From Bagarius yarrelli (Eukaryota; Chordata; Actinopteri; Siluriformes; Sisoridae): a stretch of 64,000 nt of DNA. Below the pieces are notes generated by a model. That model saw only the letters and a program-made list of their open reading frames with translations, was not told the DNA's origin and did no database searches. Below are positions 13,983-26,712 of the stretch, piece after piece. Each line of letters opens with the position of its first letter. Within the stretch, counting starts at the first letter, position 1. The stretch lies in the NCBI GenBank assembly GCA_005784505.1, contig VCAZ01000040.1, forward strand, positions 844,501 to 908,500, given 5' to 3'. A program made the translations under genes and the position numbers.

Positions 13983-14824
13983 TGTTGCCATGTTGCCACT
14001 TTGCAAATCTGGCATCTCACAATTCATTTGTTTGTTTTTTTAGATTTCAGCAGATCTGCTGGGTCACACGTGGTGTCTTCAGCCCACTTTAGCAACAAGG
14101 CTGATCGCCACCGTTCACCTCATACGGTGAATCTGGATTCGTAGATGCGGCAGATATAAATGAAAGAGTGCTGGGAAATCCTGCCTCATATTTAGATGTG
14201 TTGTGGGGAAGTGTGAAAGTCGAGATCGCAGCTCACCTGTTGGTGCATCTCTCACTCTAAGGAACAACTCTCAAGCTGTCAGGAGTGTGAAGCAAGATGT
14301 TTTCTTATAAAGGCACACGGCCCAGTTCAGTAGCACATATGTTAAGTGCAGTGCAGTGATTCACCTCTAGATAGCACATCTAAAATCTTCCTATAAATGC
14401 AGAAGGTTAGCAGACCATCACACCTCTATCAGCATAGAAACGTTGAACACTGCTTTATTTCTTTACACTAGGGTGCAGGTTGATTTTTAATCAAAAGAAA
14501 ATTTTCATTGCTTTTGTATTCATTCGCTGCAACCTTGAGCATACTTTTCAGTGTTATAAAACTATTGAGCTATTGAAGTATGCTGGGTGAAAACCCAGCA
14601 CACCGGACCATTGCGCCACTGTGGTGAGGTCGCGGTTCGAGTCGTTAGCTCAAAACACAGTCTATAGATAACACCAAAGTTCAGTTTGGTCACACCAAAT
14701 ATATATTAAAACATACACCAGAGATGTTTAGACAAATGTTTCACATGATAACAGAAATATTAAACTATAAATGATTGAGAATTACTTTCATCTGTTTGAA
14801 TAGGAAAATCTGAGTTTATTAGAC

Positions 14825-16030
14825 TTTTCAGTAATGACTTTTAACACTAAATTTGATGTACTGAATTTTGCGGTTCGAATTTTTAACACTAAATTTGATG
14901 TTCTGAATTGTGTAATTTGGATTTTTAACACTAAATTTGATGTTCTGAATTGTGTAATTTTTATTTTAACACTAAATGTGAAATGTTCACTAAATTTGAT
15001 GTTTTAACTGAATTGTGTAATTTTAATTTTTAATTTTTTCTTGATTTAACACTAAATTTGATGTTCTGAATTGTGTAATTTGGATTTTTAACACTAAATT
15101 TGATGTTCTGAATTGTGTAATTTGGATTTTTAACACTAAATTTGATGTTCTGAATTGTGTAATTTGGATTTTTAACACTAAATTTGATGTTCTGAATTGT
15201 GCAATTTAATTTTTAACACTAACAATTTTGAAATGTTCTGAATTGTGTAATTTGGATTTTTAACACTAAATTTGATGTTCTGAATTGTGTAATTTGGATT
15301 TTTAACACTAAATTTGATGTTCTGAATTGTGTAATTTGGATTTTTAACACTAAATTTGATGTTCTGAATTGTGTAATTTTAATTTTTTAACACTAAATTT
15401 GATGTTCTGAATTGTGTAATTTGGATTTTTAACACTAAATTTGAGTTCTGATTGGTGCAATTTAATTTTTAACACTAAATTTGCTGTTTCTGAATTGTGT
15501 AATTTGGGATTTTTAAAACACTAAATTTGATGTTCTGATTGTGTAATTTGGATTTTAACACTAAATTTGATGTTCTGAATTGTGCAATTTAATTTTTTAA
15601 TACTAAATTTGATGTTTTGAATTGTGTAATTTTAATTTTTTAACACTAAATTTGATGTTTTGAATTGGTGTAATTTGAATTTTTAACACTAAATTTTGAA
15701 TGTTCTGAATTGGTGTAATTTGGGAATTTTTTTAACACTAAATTTGATGTTCTGAATTGTGTAATTTGGATTTTTAACACTAAATTTGATGTTCTGAATT
15801 GTGTCATTTGGATTTTTAACACTAAATTTGATGTTCTGAATTGTGTAATTTTAATTTTTAACACTAAATTTAATGTTCTGAATTGTGTAATTTTAATTTT
15901 TAACACTAAATTTGATGTTCTGAATGATTGTGCAATTTAATTTGGATTTTTAACTTTTTTAACACTAAAAAATTTGATGTTTTCTGAATTGCTGCAGTTT
16001 AAGTTTTTAACATTAAATTGAATGTTTTGA
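14825..16030. repeat. minisatellite, 42-bp unit, about 28 copies
   Basis: The unit is built from TTTTTAACACTAAATTTGAT, GTTCTGAATTGTGTAATTTG and GA. Spacing of successive GATGTTCTGAA motifs is 42 bp (for example 15061 and 15103). Central copies are nearly identical. Edge copies carry indels and substitutions, such as variants ending in GTGCAATTTAA. The array's open frames are by-products of the repeat. Confidence 0.95.
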
Positions 16031-17260
16031 ATTTCTATAAAAATGTTTATTTGCTGTCTAAGAATTCAAAACCCCAAAAAATATGTTGTGTTATATGTAA
16101 AATGTTAAATATTTAAAAGTATTTTAAATGCCACATAATATTTAGTTTTGTTAAATTACACATTCAAATTTGTCATCATTTAAGCTCCATATAAAACACA
16201 AGTGCCGTTCTCTCAACAGAGCTACAAACTCCTCCATAATATTACTAACGACATAATAGCTGACAGTTATATATATTTACACCCCCCAACATTTTGTCTC
16301 TTATTCATTTAAATATGCATTATTATGTATTTGCACAATATTTAATGAAAGATAGAATCCAGACAATTGTTTAACAGCAGAGTTGTGTTTGTTAGGATTA
16401 AACAGATGACACCAAACATAATGTTCTCCATTACACAAAGTGGATAATAGCGATAATTATGCCATTACGCGTATTAATGCACTATGCACAAACATAGATC
16501 GGTTATGACTATATAACTCACTGCCTTCTTTTTAACAATAAAAATGCATACAAGACTCTCATAATGCCTGGGTTAATAAAAGAAACCGACGGGGAAAATA
16601 ATGTAATAACTTGGAAACATCAAATCCAAATGGAAAATGTCATCACTGTTCAGGCACAGATGGTGCATTATGGTAGAACATTAGGCATGTCGCTGTTGGA
16701 AAAAAAATATTACAGAGTTGATTACGTTTTCAATGCAGTATAACCAAAACGAGCAGGGTTGTGTATGAACTACAAGGTCAGGGTCAGGGAGGGTTCACAG
16801 TCTGACCCTAGGAATGAAGGGTAGGACACCAAGCACACACACACACACATTTTAACATTTTTAAACATGCTTTTCGGTGTTAATCAGAGATTCTTAAAAA
16901 AACTGTACCCAAAGAGAACATCTAGGCGGTCACCCGAGCTGGAGGATTGAACTGAGGACCCAGAGGGCAGCAGCATCACCATCTGCCCCACCAAGTAATT
17001 ATTCAGCTAAAGAATCACTCATGAAGAACATAAATACAGCACTGTTAATGTCTACATTCTGAGGATGCAATAAAAACAATGGCTTTTTAAAAAATTGTGC
17101 AAATTTAATAACTGCCCTGTATTGTAAGTGGTCAAGAGTGACATTAAAGTGCTTTCACAACCGCGATAAATTCGAGATTAATAAACATCCTCAATACCAT
17201 TATTTTACCAGAGTTTAATTAAAACCCGCAGTTTTTCTGGAACCCGCTGTTATTTTTGTT
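16031..17260. other. intergenic, with a possible SINE remnant
   Basis: No gene recognised. A (CA)n run lies at about 16831-16850. The segment 16925-17000 (GCGGTCACCCGAGC, GGATTGAACTGAGGACCC, ATCTGCCCCACCAAG) resembles a reversed tRNA-derived SINE head, but weakly. Confidence 0.35.
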
Positions 17261-17261
17261 G

Positions 17262-17290
17262 TTTGTTTGTTTGTTTGTTTGTTTGTTTGC
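17262..17290. repeat. (GTTT)n microsatellite
   Basis: About seven GTTT units at the edge of a CpG-rich patch. Confidence 0.85.
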
Positions 17291-17299
17291 ACCCTCGCT

Positions 17300-17612
17300 T
17301 TTTACTGCGTGATAACGGACACGCGGTATATCACCTGCGGAAGGATTCCAGCACGCGCTCTATTAAAGAACGGAAACTTGATTTACCTGGTCCGCTGGCT
17401 GATACCGACTGAACACAGAGCGCCGTTTAAGGGCTTGAAGACCCAAAGCAAACTTTGAAGACAGTCCTAGAATCCTGTCCTGTGTCTCTCTTGTAGTTTT
17501 TGTAGCCTTCTGAGAGGTGAGACGCCGAAGATAACGCGTGAAAATGCTCGCGATTTGACACGCCTATGAGCGCGCGCGGCGACTCTGAGCCTCCCGCCCG
17601 CGAGGAGAAATA
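17300..17612. promoter_or_regulatory. CpG-rich patch inside the gene desert, candidate orphan promoter
   Basis: Clusters of CG dinucleotides (CGGACACGCGG, GAGCGCGCGCGGCGACTC, CCCGCCCGCGAGG) stand out against the AT-rich surroundings. The minus strand contains a donor-like CGGACCAG|GTAAAT with GT at about 17394-17395. It also has TATA/AT-rich sequence just upstream, next to the GA-rich tract. No open frame of note. Promoter function is inference only. Confidence 0.3.
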
Positions 17613-17626
17613 AATAATCTCTGCTT

Positions 17627-17632
<6 letters not shown>

Positions 17633-17675
<43 letters not shown>

Positions 17676-17692
17676 CCTCTCTCTCTCTTACT

Positions 17693-17751
<59 letters not shown>

Positions 17752-17935
17752 CTCTCTCTCTCTCCACCTCTCTCTCTCTCTCTCTCTCTTCTCCTCCTCT
17801 CTATCTCTCTTATCTCTCCATCCTCTCCTCTCTCTCTCTCTCTCTCCTCATCTCCCTCTATCTATCTCTTTCTCCATCTCTCTCTCCATCTCTCTCTCCC
17901 CCTCTCTCTCTTACTTTATCTAGCTATCTATCTAC

Positions 17936-17970
<35 letters not shown>

Positions 17971-18153
17971 TCATCTCTCCCTCTATCTATCTCTTTCTCC
18001 ATCTCTCTCTATCTCTTTCTCCATCTCTCTCTCTCGCCATCTATCCCTCTCTCTCTTCGATCTCTCCCTCTATCTATCTCTTTCTCCTTCTCTCCATCTC
18101 TCCATCCTCTTTTATCTCTCTCTTCATGCTCAACTCTCTCTCTCTCTTCATCA

Positions 18154-18219
<66 letters not shown>

Positions 18220-18220
18220 T

Positions 18221-18251
<31 letters not shown>

Positions 18252-18338
18252 GCTAGCCTCACTCTTTTTCTATCTTTTTTATTTTTCTGTCTCTCTATCT
18301 CTTTCTCGCTCAATCTCTATCTCTCTCACTCTCTCTGA
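17633..18338. repeat. polypyrimidine (CT)n/(ATCT)n tract, about 0.7 kb
   Basis: Long (CT)n runs alternate with (ATCT)n blocks (17695-17748 and 18220-18251) and imperfect TCTCCAT or TCTCCCTC segments. The plus strand is almost entirely pyrimidine. The reading frames on both strands are low-complexity artefacts. Confidence 0.97.
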
Positions 18339-19540
18339 AACACTAAACACTGCAGATTTTTTGTTAAAAATTATTGATGCCTGTGATGTCTGCCTGTCTG
18401 TCTGTCTGTCCTGCTGTCTGCTAACCTGGGGGACTCCTGAGATCTGTTTTAGCAGTAATGTAGTCGAAATTATTTCCTAGTGTCCCTGGTCCTGACCCCT
18501 TGACCCCGGACTGGTCCTGACCCCTTGACCTTGCTGGACCCTCTTGATTTAACCTTTAACTTCAAAACCACAGAAACAGATTTACACTGCAAATCATTTA
18601 AACAGTATTGCTACAATGACGCCTGGACCCAAAGTAGGGCATCAGGACGGATCTGACAGGTCCAGCTTTCAGAAGAGGTCAGGATCCCTGCTATCTCAGG
18701 AGTAACATGTGTGGCTTGACAGAGAGACGAAGAACAAGGGAAGAGAAGACAGAGAGGCAAAAGTATAGACAAACAGCCAAGAGAGACAGACAGACAGAGA
18801 CAGAGTGAGATGAGAGAGTAAGAGACAGGGACAGTAACTTTATTTCAGATTAAAGTTTAGGGTACTCGCTTAATTTTGGTACTGGTTGTCTCCAGGTAAA
18901 AGATCTACTATGACAATCCAAAGTTTTAAATCATTGTGAAAGGGTAATTTAATAAATGCAGCTTTTAATTTCCCGGACTCTTAATTTGTAGGCATATGTT
19001 GCATTGTCTTACGTCTGTTTATTTGTAATTTCATCTGTTTTTGTGTCCTTTTTGTTCACTCGTATTTCTGGATTAAATGTTTGTACTGTTTGTACAGATC
19101 ACTTGGTTGTAGTAAAGTGTTCTCAATAAATAAAGTAGAAAAAGGAGAAAAGAAATATTTCAACTTTGTTAAAAACGAATTTTCTGGTCATGTAATTTAG
19201 TAATTATTTACAATATCTTTTATCTTGTTATCTAATATGCTCTCAGGGGGTTACACAATTATAAGCAATATATAATTGTAACACTTATATCCCACTGTGT
19301 GATTCCTTTTCGTTGTTTGTTAAAAGTACTAAACAAATAACAATAATTTTTAGACCGTATGGAAAATGAATATACTCACAGTGTTAACAAAAAAAAACCC
19401 CAGGATTCTGTTCCCTAAAGTCATGTTATGTTAGGTTAGGTTACTTGTACACTTAATGCTGATGTGTAAGCAGAGTATTTTTTTAGCATCAGTGATAAAC
19501 AAGTCAAGATACTGTGTGTTATTGTGTAGACAGTATACAG
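18339..19540. other. intergenic; short direct repeat
   Basis: Contains a tandem pair of GGTCCTGACCCCTTGACC at about 18488-18529 and GACAGA-rich sequence at 18780-18830. No gene recognised. Confidence 0.5.
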
Positions 19541-19727
19541 GGAAGTGGTAGAGCAGTAGTTAAGGTGTTGGACTGCAATTTGGAAGATTTCCAGCACCTT
19601 CAAGCTTCCACTGTTGGGCCCCTGAGCAAGACCCCTAACCCTCAATTGCTCGGATGTATAAAGGAGGTAAATGTAAGTCGCTTTGGATAAGGGCGTCTGC
19701 CAAAGGCCATAAATGTAAATGTAAATT
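19541..19727 (+). mobile_element. tRNA-derived SINE (V-SINE-like)
   Basis: The head GTGGTAGAGCAGTAGTTAAGG leads through TTGGACTGC and the central GGGCCCCTGAGCAAGACCC to the tail GTAAGTCGCTTTGGATAAGG. It ends in TAAATGTAAATGTAAAT. The box-B region is degraded (GGAAGATTTCCAGCACC). Confidence 0.88.
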
Positions 19728-19757
19728 TATGTGCGTAGTCAGTATATATATATGTAT

Positions 19758-19760
19758 ATA

Positions 19761-19799
<39 letters not shown>
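19758..19799. repeat. (GT)n microsatellite
   Basis: About 19 GT units directly after the SINE and a TATATG-rich run. Confidence 0.95.
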
Positions 19800-19800
<1 letters not shown>

Positions 19801-22004
19801 TTCTTTTCACTGCAGGTGGATGAATGTCGACTCTTTGCCAGGAATAAATAACAAGAAACAATGACCCCTCAAGTAATTGTTTATTTTCTGGAGGAAAAAG
19901 TCTATTTCTATGGATTGCTAGCCGGTGAACAAGTGTCTTATTCTCAGTATAAAACCGAATAAAAATATTGCCCTTAAGCAGACAGTAACAGAGAGCAAAA
20001 TTCTCAGGAGCAAGCTTGGTGCTTTAGATTAAAACGCAACGGATGTCTTTATAATTAAAACTCAATATAAAGAACTGAAGTTGGTTTACACTTTGTTATA
20101 AGTTTCCATGGTCTTAGCGTTAGTCTAATGCCAGATGCAGAACAATCAGCACTTCTTTTAGACTCCTTTGTTTCAGACATGTTCCTACGGCACCCATTCT
20201 GACCCCTAGTAATTCCCTAGGTCGTCTTTATAACCTTTTAATCGCCCTTAAACGATTAAATCTCACTTAAAAGCGTCAAAACTCCTTCATAAGCATTAAA
20301 TTGGTGTACGCTCTAGCGATGCTTACTTTTCAGAACTGACCTGGGTCATAGTGTGTTAACCTGCAGGAAGAAGCTTATGTCACATTTACTTACAGACTTG
20401 TTAAAAATAAAAGCACTAATGCAATTAAATAAAAGAAAAGATTAATAAAAAGACTAAAACATTTAGAAAATGAAAAGACATCAGCAAGATAAGGACAGTA
20501 CTGTAGTTGAAAAAGAGATATATTCCCAATAAAGTTGAAGTTTAGGCGAAAGACCACTTTTAAAGACCTGTTAAAAACACACACACTTTAATAAGGAGGC
20601 CTGGAAATCTAAAACAAAGCAGAAACTGTTTTTCACAACAGTTTTATGCAAAAATAATATTTCGTTAAGGGCAAAGCTTATGACCATAAGGCATTTCTTA
20701 TGGCTATGATTCATTTCTCAGCGCTCAAGTGCACCTTTGAACGATCTGCATAACAGCTTGTGACATTGATTAGACAAGCAACATGTCCTCCAAAGCTGGC
20801 GATAGACTCTGATCATCTCCTTTTATCTTTGGCTGCAGTGAATGTATTTTCTACCTTATCTAACTATATTTAGAAGTCCAGGTTCTAGTTAGGGGCTTCT
20901 CAGCAATTAACAGAGTCTAACACTGTACTGTGATGTTCACGTCTGGTATCAGAAGCATACATAAATTGATCTAAATATTAGCCTTCACCAACTTGCATGA
21001 GTCACAAGCTTTTTCTTAGAAAACCAATATGTCTGGAAGCATTGAAGTACTTCTTACCAGTTCTAGGACAGCAACACACGCCGGCCCACTCAGACAATCG
21101 GCAAGGGGTACGTAGGCCACTCTGTAGCTCACTCTGCCCTCATTGTCCTAACTTACTTTTTTAGACAGAACAGATGTGCAAAGCTTGAGCTACCGAGACC
21201 CTGTAGAGTGGCATCTGCACAAGAACTGGGATAAGTATGCCGAGCGCAGATGGACCTTTTCTTGTCGATGCCAAATTGTGTAATTTCTTTTTCAATAGTA
21301 GCACATTAACCCATCAAGTGGATCAAAATTTGCACCCTTGCCCCTGATAGCCTGGTACGTTATGATTATTTCATGCCAGACAGGGAACTTGCACAGTGTT
21401 GCAGTGTTTTTTTAGGAATTCATCAGTAAATATTCATCAGCACGCTTTTAAACTTGACTGCAAAATGGTGGCGTCTTATACAGTGAATAGGGTCTAGTTT
21501 TAGACGTGGACTGTTTGTCCCCAAATATATTGCAATTTCCTTTAAGCACTTGGCAATAATAATAGTAGTAGTAGACTTGTTGAATCTATCAACACCTGAG
21601 CTAGAGCCGGTGTTTACAGATTTCAGGGGGCAAATGTGGTTTAATAACTGTAGGCCACTTCTCGGAGTCATTACACAGAATTAGTGTCAGCCATAATGAG
21701 GACATTCTTCTGTTAAGACTACCGCTCTTTTGGGGTAAGTTAGCAGTAAGACATTGGCTCAGCAGATCGGCCAGTGAACCACCCTGTGGCAAAGCAGCAA
21801 TCTTTCATTTCCTGCCAATGGGTGCCAGACAGATGTTGTTTAATTATGCAGAAATGAACCTGCACTGTAAAAAATCTGTAAAAAGACTGACAGCAGGACT
21901 TCTAGAAATATTCCATTAAATTACAAAAAAATTATCGTTTTACAAAATTACAGGCAAAAACTGTAAAAATACAGAATAGCCTTTATGGTTAAAATTCATC
22001 AAAT
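19800..22004. other. intergenic, no gene recognised
   Basis: Unique-looking AT-rich sequence. Open frames stay below 85 codons with no recognisable motif. The segment 21070-21280 is less AT-rich but unassigned. Confidence 0.45.
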
Positions 22005-22391
22005 CAGCGGTTCCTAACAGGGGGGGTCCAGATCCACAAGGGGACCTTAGCAAGCTCTGTGGGGGGTCACATCATATTTTAAAAGGTGTTCAGCAGTGAG
22101 CATTAAGGAGAACGATTATATTGCATTAGCTAATTTTAGCCATGGTCCCCCTGGCTAAAAAAAATGAAAAAAAAAGTGTAATTTGACCTTTACTGCCTTC
22201 AGCAGCTGATAGTAATGACCCAGGACATAGGTGAGGAAGCTCCCACCAATTCGGGTCGCAGTGCAGCAATACTGGAAACATGAAATGCAGGAAATACCAA
22301 GAGTGATAATATTATTAAATGTGTAGGGGGGCCCTAAAATACTTTCTAAGGGAAAAGGGGATCTCGGACAAAAAAAGGTTGAAAAACACTG
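22005..22391. mobile_element. hAT-like non-autonomous element
   Basis: The left end CAGCGGTTCCTAAC and the reverse complement of the right end (CAGTGTTTTTCAACC) resemble hAT termini. The flanking 8-mers CATCAAAT (21997-22004) and CATTAATT (22392-22399) agree at 6 of 8, as expected for an aged 8-bp target duplication. No transposase frame is visible. Confidence 0.5.
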
Positions 22392-22410
22392 CATTAATTA
22401 ACAGTATATT

Positions 22411-22800
22411 AATCAAGTTCAAGTTCAAGGAGCTTTATTGTCATTTCAGCCATATATAGCAGATGCAGTACACAGTGAAATGAGATAACGTTTCTCCAGG
22501 ACCCCCTGGTGCTACACAAAACACAGGATTCACAAAACAATCAGAGGCAACAAGAGCCATTGAACAGAATAGACATAAAGTGCATGTGTGCAACCTAGTG
22601 CAGACAGTGCAGAACAGACAGTGCAATAAACAACACAAACATTAGAAAGACAAAAGTGCAAAAAAGACAATAGAGAACAGGACATAACGCTGGACAGAAC
22701 ATTCGATAACGCCAACCAGATTGTAAAATGAGGTAAGACATGGAATGTGCAAATTAACAACATGACATTGATGACATTTGAACAGTGTGTTAAACTTTTT
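22411..22800 (+). repeat. interspersed fish repeat A, copy 2
   Basis: Begins with AAGTTCAAGTTCAAGGAGC, then TTTATTGTCATTTCAGCC, CAGATGCAGTACACAGTG and CCAGGACCCCCTGGTGC. It is in opposite orientation to copy 1 at 3553-3870. Open frames read from its minus strand belong to the repeat. Confidence 0.75.
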
Positions 22801-23212
22801 TTTAAAGCCAGTTCCCAGTTTTCATCTACTGAAAATTATTAGGCACATTATTATAGTACAGTTGGCTTTATGGCAGTGGTGTATCATTCATTATGCTTTA
22901 ATTGGATTGATTAAATGAATATATCTTTCCTGTGGACTTTTGGGTCATGAAATGATGAATAAACTCACAAGACTGCAGTAAATCTTGCTTTATACTGCCT
23001 GTATAGTGCTGTGTTGTCTTCTAAAATATGAGTACGCCTTACTAATATAGAGTTGCCATGGGCTGTTGTTTGTAAGCACTTTCTTATGCCCTCTGTGCAT
23101 TTAAGTTTTATGTTCAAGGTTTCACCAGTACTTAAAACAGCAGGTGGATTAATTAACCATATTTCCAGCAGAAATGAATGAACGATACCCCTAACCCTAT
23201 GATTCACATTAC

Positions 23213-23325
23213 AGATCAGGGCATTGCTCAGGGGCCCAACAGTGGCAACTTAGTGGTGCTGGGAATCAAACCCTGATCTTTCAATTAGCAGTCCAACATC
23301 TTCACTACCACCTCCCTGCGCTACC
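23213..23325 (-). mobile_element. tRNA-derived SINE, 5' half
   Basis: Minus strand: head GGTAGCGCAGGGAGGTGG, then GTTGGACTGCTAATTGAAAG, a box-B region and central GGGCCCCTGAGCAATGCCC. The 3' tail is missing. Confidence 0.8.
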
Positions 23326-25196
23326 ATTTGATATATTGCAATACACGTCACATCGAGATTGAAGTTCCACCATTCACCACCAGGGTTTCCAAAATAGGCT
23401 TCAGATTCATTACCATCCTGACTATGATAAAGAAGTTACTGAATTCAGCTTAGAAACCAAATAGAAACATTATTATCATTACCAGACAATGTGGACTCCA
23501 TATACTGAATAATTATCAGTACACTTCTGTGCTTCTGTATCTAGAACTCTAATAAAAAACAGCTTTATTGGGATCTGATACTGATGTGTTTTTATATCAG
23601 ACATAGTGTTTTAGAAACGTGGTTACTTTATAATGTACTTATATATAGTGACTGTCGATTGTGGCGCTAGCGCCCACAGTGGCCGTTTAGACCACATCAG
23701 GGGTAGTTGAAAATTGAAATTCTTCAAACGTTAATAACAGAACCACAATTTGTTCAATGCTTAAATGAAGAAATTGTATTTATTACATGAGATATTTATT
23801 ACGGTAATAAAAGATGTTTACTTTATTTCCAAATAAATATACAATAAAAAAACTTAAAACAATGGTAGGGTTTGTGCCGCAGTGGCCAAGTGACATAACA
23901 GGTGTTGCAGCTTAACACTGATAACATTGTCAACACCGACAATCGCAGCAAGCCTACTGGGTGCTAGAGGAAAAGGTGTGTTAAGTGGTTGCATGTGGAA
24001 GTTTGCCAGGTTTCCCAGGATATTAATAGTGCAGCTGAAGAAAAATAGCCGCTAATATAATATGGGTAATACAAGTCATACAAGTCATACAAGTACTTGT
24101 ATGACATTTGTTTAATATTTTTATGCTAATCCACAGATAAGTTTGTTAAATTCTTTGATCTTGAAGAATATTATTTATACCATTGTACTAACCAATGAAC
24201 CAATGTACTAACACAACATTACATCGTATAGTGGCAATAGTGTACTACTGTTACATTATTTTAGGCAATGTTTCCTGATTAAATCAGAGTTAAATCAAAA
24301 GTAACAATCACTTTGCATTTGTTTCGATTTTATGTCAATGTCGGCTATTGTGAAAAGAACTAACTTAAAATGACATTACAAGAGATGCTATTATTAATAC
24401 AGGTTTTTAAAGGCAGACCTGACACAATTACCAGCCAAGGATTTCTGCCTTTACACTGCCAACCTACAGAAATGCAAACGTTTAGCTGATGACCTTGGCA
24501 AATAGAAGAAACGGGAAATTGGCTGTCAGTACATGGCATTTCATAGAAACGTGACAAGCAAGTACAGCTCTTTTAGTCGAAAATATATTTCATATTCATA
24601 CACCGTTCAATAAATTAGTCCTAATTTGGTCCTTGACCCACCAGTCCCAAAATGCCTCTGTGTAATTATACAGATATGGGCCGTCTGAGTGCTGTGTTAT
24701 TTTTCTCCCAAATTTTTTTTTTTTTTTTGGTTAGGAACAGCCCTTTATGCCAGCTCATTATAAGACACCCTATAATCGCACTCCTTTCACTGTTTTTAAA
24801 TAGTCTCATGTTACGCATCATATTGCTGCACTGCTCGGAAAAGGCTGTAAATATGTTTAGTTTGTTTAGCTTTTCAATGACCATCAGTAAAAATTTGATC
24901 AAATAATTGTCTTTTTTACAGCACATGATTATCTAGATTGTAGGAGCAATAAGCGGACTAAAAAATTTGACTAATTGAACTCAATTCTACGGTGCAATTA
25001 ACCGAACAATTGACTGCAAGATGCTTCTTTTTTGCAGGTTGCTTATTGTCATTACAACAATTTCTGATCTGTATGATGCATGCAAGCTTTCGATGCATTC
25101 CTCTTCTGTTTGGCCGTTTGCGAAAGCTGTCTGCAATTTAAGCCCACACACACATTCATACTGTGGCCTTGAGTCTGTGAGATGTTCTTCTCTGGG

Positions 25197-25198
<2 letters not shown>
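23326..25198. other. intergenic, no gene recognised
   Basis: AT-rich. Contains a perfect 22-bp palindrome at 24084-24105 beside three direct copies of ACAAGTCAT-like sequence. No gene seen. Confidence 0.45.

Positions 25199-25230
<32 letters not shown>
25199..25230. repeat. poly(A) run, about 30 bp
   Basis: A homopolymer at 25201-25230. Possibly the tail of an unidentified retroelement, or simple-sequence expansion. Confidence 0.9.
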
Positions 25231-25231
<1 letters not shown>

Positions 25232-26513
25232 ATTTAAAAGAAGCATTTAAAAGGTTTGTGCTTGAGTATTTCAGATAAAGTCAATAGTGAGATTCAGCAT
25301 AGGTTTAATTTTCCCTTCATTTCTTCCCTTTTTTACACTAACAAATTAAAAAAAATTGTAAAGCTCAGACTCCATAATTTTAAGCTGTAATCTTAGCAAG
25401 TAACAGTGTTGTTCGTCACCCAATTACTGTGTTTTATTACTGTACTTAGCGGTGCAGCTGCTTGGTGGAAGAGCAGTATGTCTAAAATGAATCACTCCTC
25501 ATGTTAATGCCACAACGGCCACGTGAGCTGTATGACCTTAATTGTAAAGCTATATTTGAATGGAGATGTAGGGCAGGGATTACTGATCTTAGCCATGGCA
25601 GACTCTAGAGATAAAGTGTAAAAGACTCGGTAACTGGGTACTTGCATGCCATTTACACTAATCTAGATTATATACAGATAATGAACCATTTTAAAATATG
25701 TCAGAATCGGCAGGTACGAGCAGAAAATTGTGGATGTTGTGGTTCACACTGAACAAAGTTAGCGAGGACCTGCTCATTATTCAAGCAGACACGAGTGTTA
25801 GGAAGGTATAAGAAAAGTAGGACATCATGATGGCTGGTATTTTGGAAAAAGGTGAGCATTTTTTGTAGAGCTTCTTGCAATAATTGACTATTGTTTTGGG
25901 GTTTTTTTTTATCACCCAGCAGAATAGTTGTGCTATTTTCAATCCCTTATCTGCTCGCCTGTCTTCCTCTTAGACAAAGGTCTCCAATTAGCATTTTCTT
26001 TTGTCTTTTAGTCCACAGGCAACAAAATAACTCGCTAAACTGCCAGTTGTGAGACCAAAATAATCCAGGAAAGACTTCCAATAATTCCAGTTTCCCCAGT
26101 TCTTAGTCAGTAATACAAACATACATTACATATTTAGAGATACATATAGAGATAATTTACCAGTCGAAAAGAATTGAGCGAATAAATCAACTGAATAAAT
26201 CTTGTTCATTGAACCTACATTTATTATGCATACATAGTCGTTATATATTCGGGTGAGTATTCTTGATTCTTGATCGTGGATGACAGGAATAGAACCTGAT
26301 GTGATCTGCCTCGAGATTCGATGTTTTGTGCACGCTGAAATGCTTTTCTGCTCTCTATAGTTGTAGGGAGCGATTATATAAGTTACATTCTCTCTGGCAG
26401 CTTAAACCAATCGGACCGTTTCCTTCTGCTCTTTTTTATCACTGAGGTATTTCCACCCACAGAACTGTCGCTTATTCAGTGGTGGGTTTTTTTTTTTGGT
26501 TTTTTTTTGGTTT
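25231..26513. other. intergenic, no gene recognised
   Basis: AT-rich sequence with a T-rich low-complexity stretch at 26488-26515. No coding or RNA-gene signature was seen. Confidence 0.45.
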
Positions 26514-26712
26514 TTCACCCCATTCTGTGTAAACCTCTAGAGAATGTTGAGTGTAAAATTCACAGGAGAACAGCAGTGTTTGACATACTTGAACCAGACC
26601 ATCTGTTTGCAGCATTCTATGCCACAAGATGGTTGAAACACTAACTCATGCTCTGGACCTGAATCTGATTGGCTGATTAATTAAGTGCATGAACGTGTTG
26701 GCCACAGGTGAC
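26514..26712 (+). repeat. interspersed fish repeat C, copy 1
   Basis: Contains CACCCCATTCTGTGTAAACC, CTAGAGAATGTTGAGTG, CAGGAGAACAGCAGTG and GATTGGCTGATTAATTAAG with GCATGAACG. A minus-strand relative lies at 30617-30745. Class not assigned. Confidence 0.6.

Noticed and set aside
14590..14650. tRNA-like stretch with GCGGTTCGAGTC
   Set aside because: The box-B-like motif is present, but no matching acceptor stem, D-loop or box A could be paired. It may be SINE debris.
15646..15906. 86-codon repetitive open frame (ITQFRTSNLVLK units)
   Set aside because: It is the translated minisatellite, and copies with indels break the frame elsewhere in the array.
14825..16030. CRISPR-like array
   Set aside because: The units are contiguous 42-bp tandem copies without unique spacers, in a vertebrate genome. 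This is a minisatellite.
18126..18338. 70-codon Leu/Ser-rich open frame
   Set aside because: It is a translation of the CT/ATCT tract.
24084..24105. Perfect 22-bp palindrome GTCATACAAGT/ACTTGTATGAC
   Set aside because: It is adjacent to direct repeats of the same 9-mer and short enough to arise by local slippage. No regulatory context.
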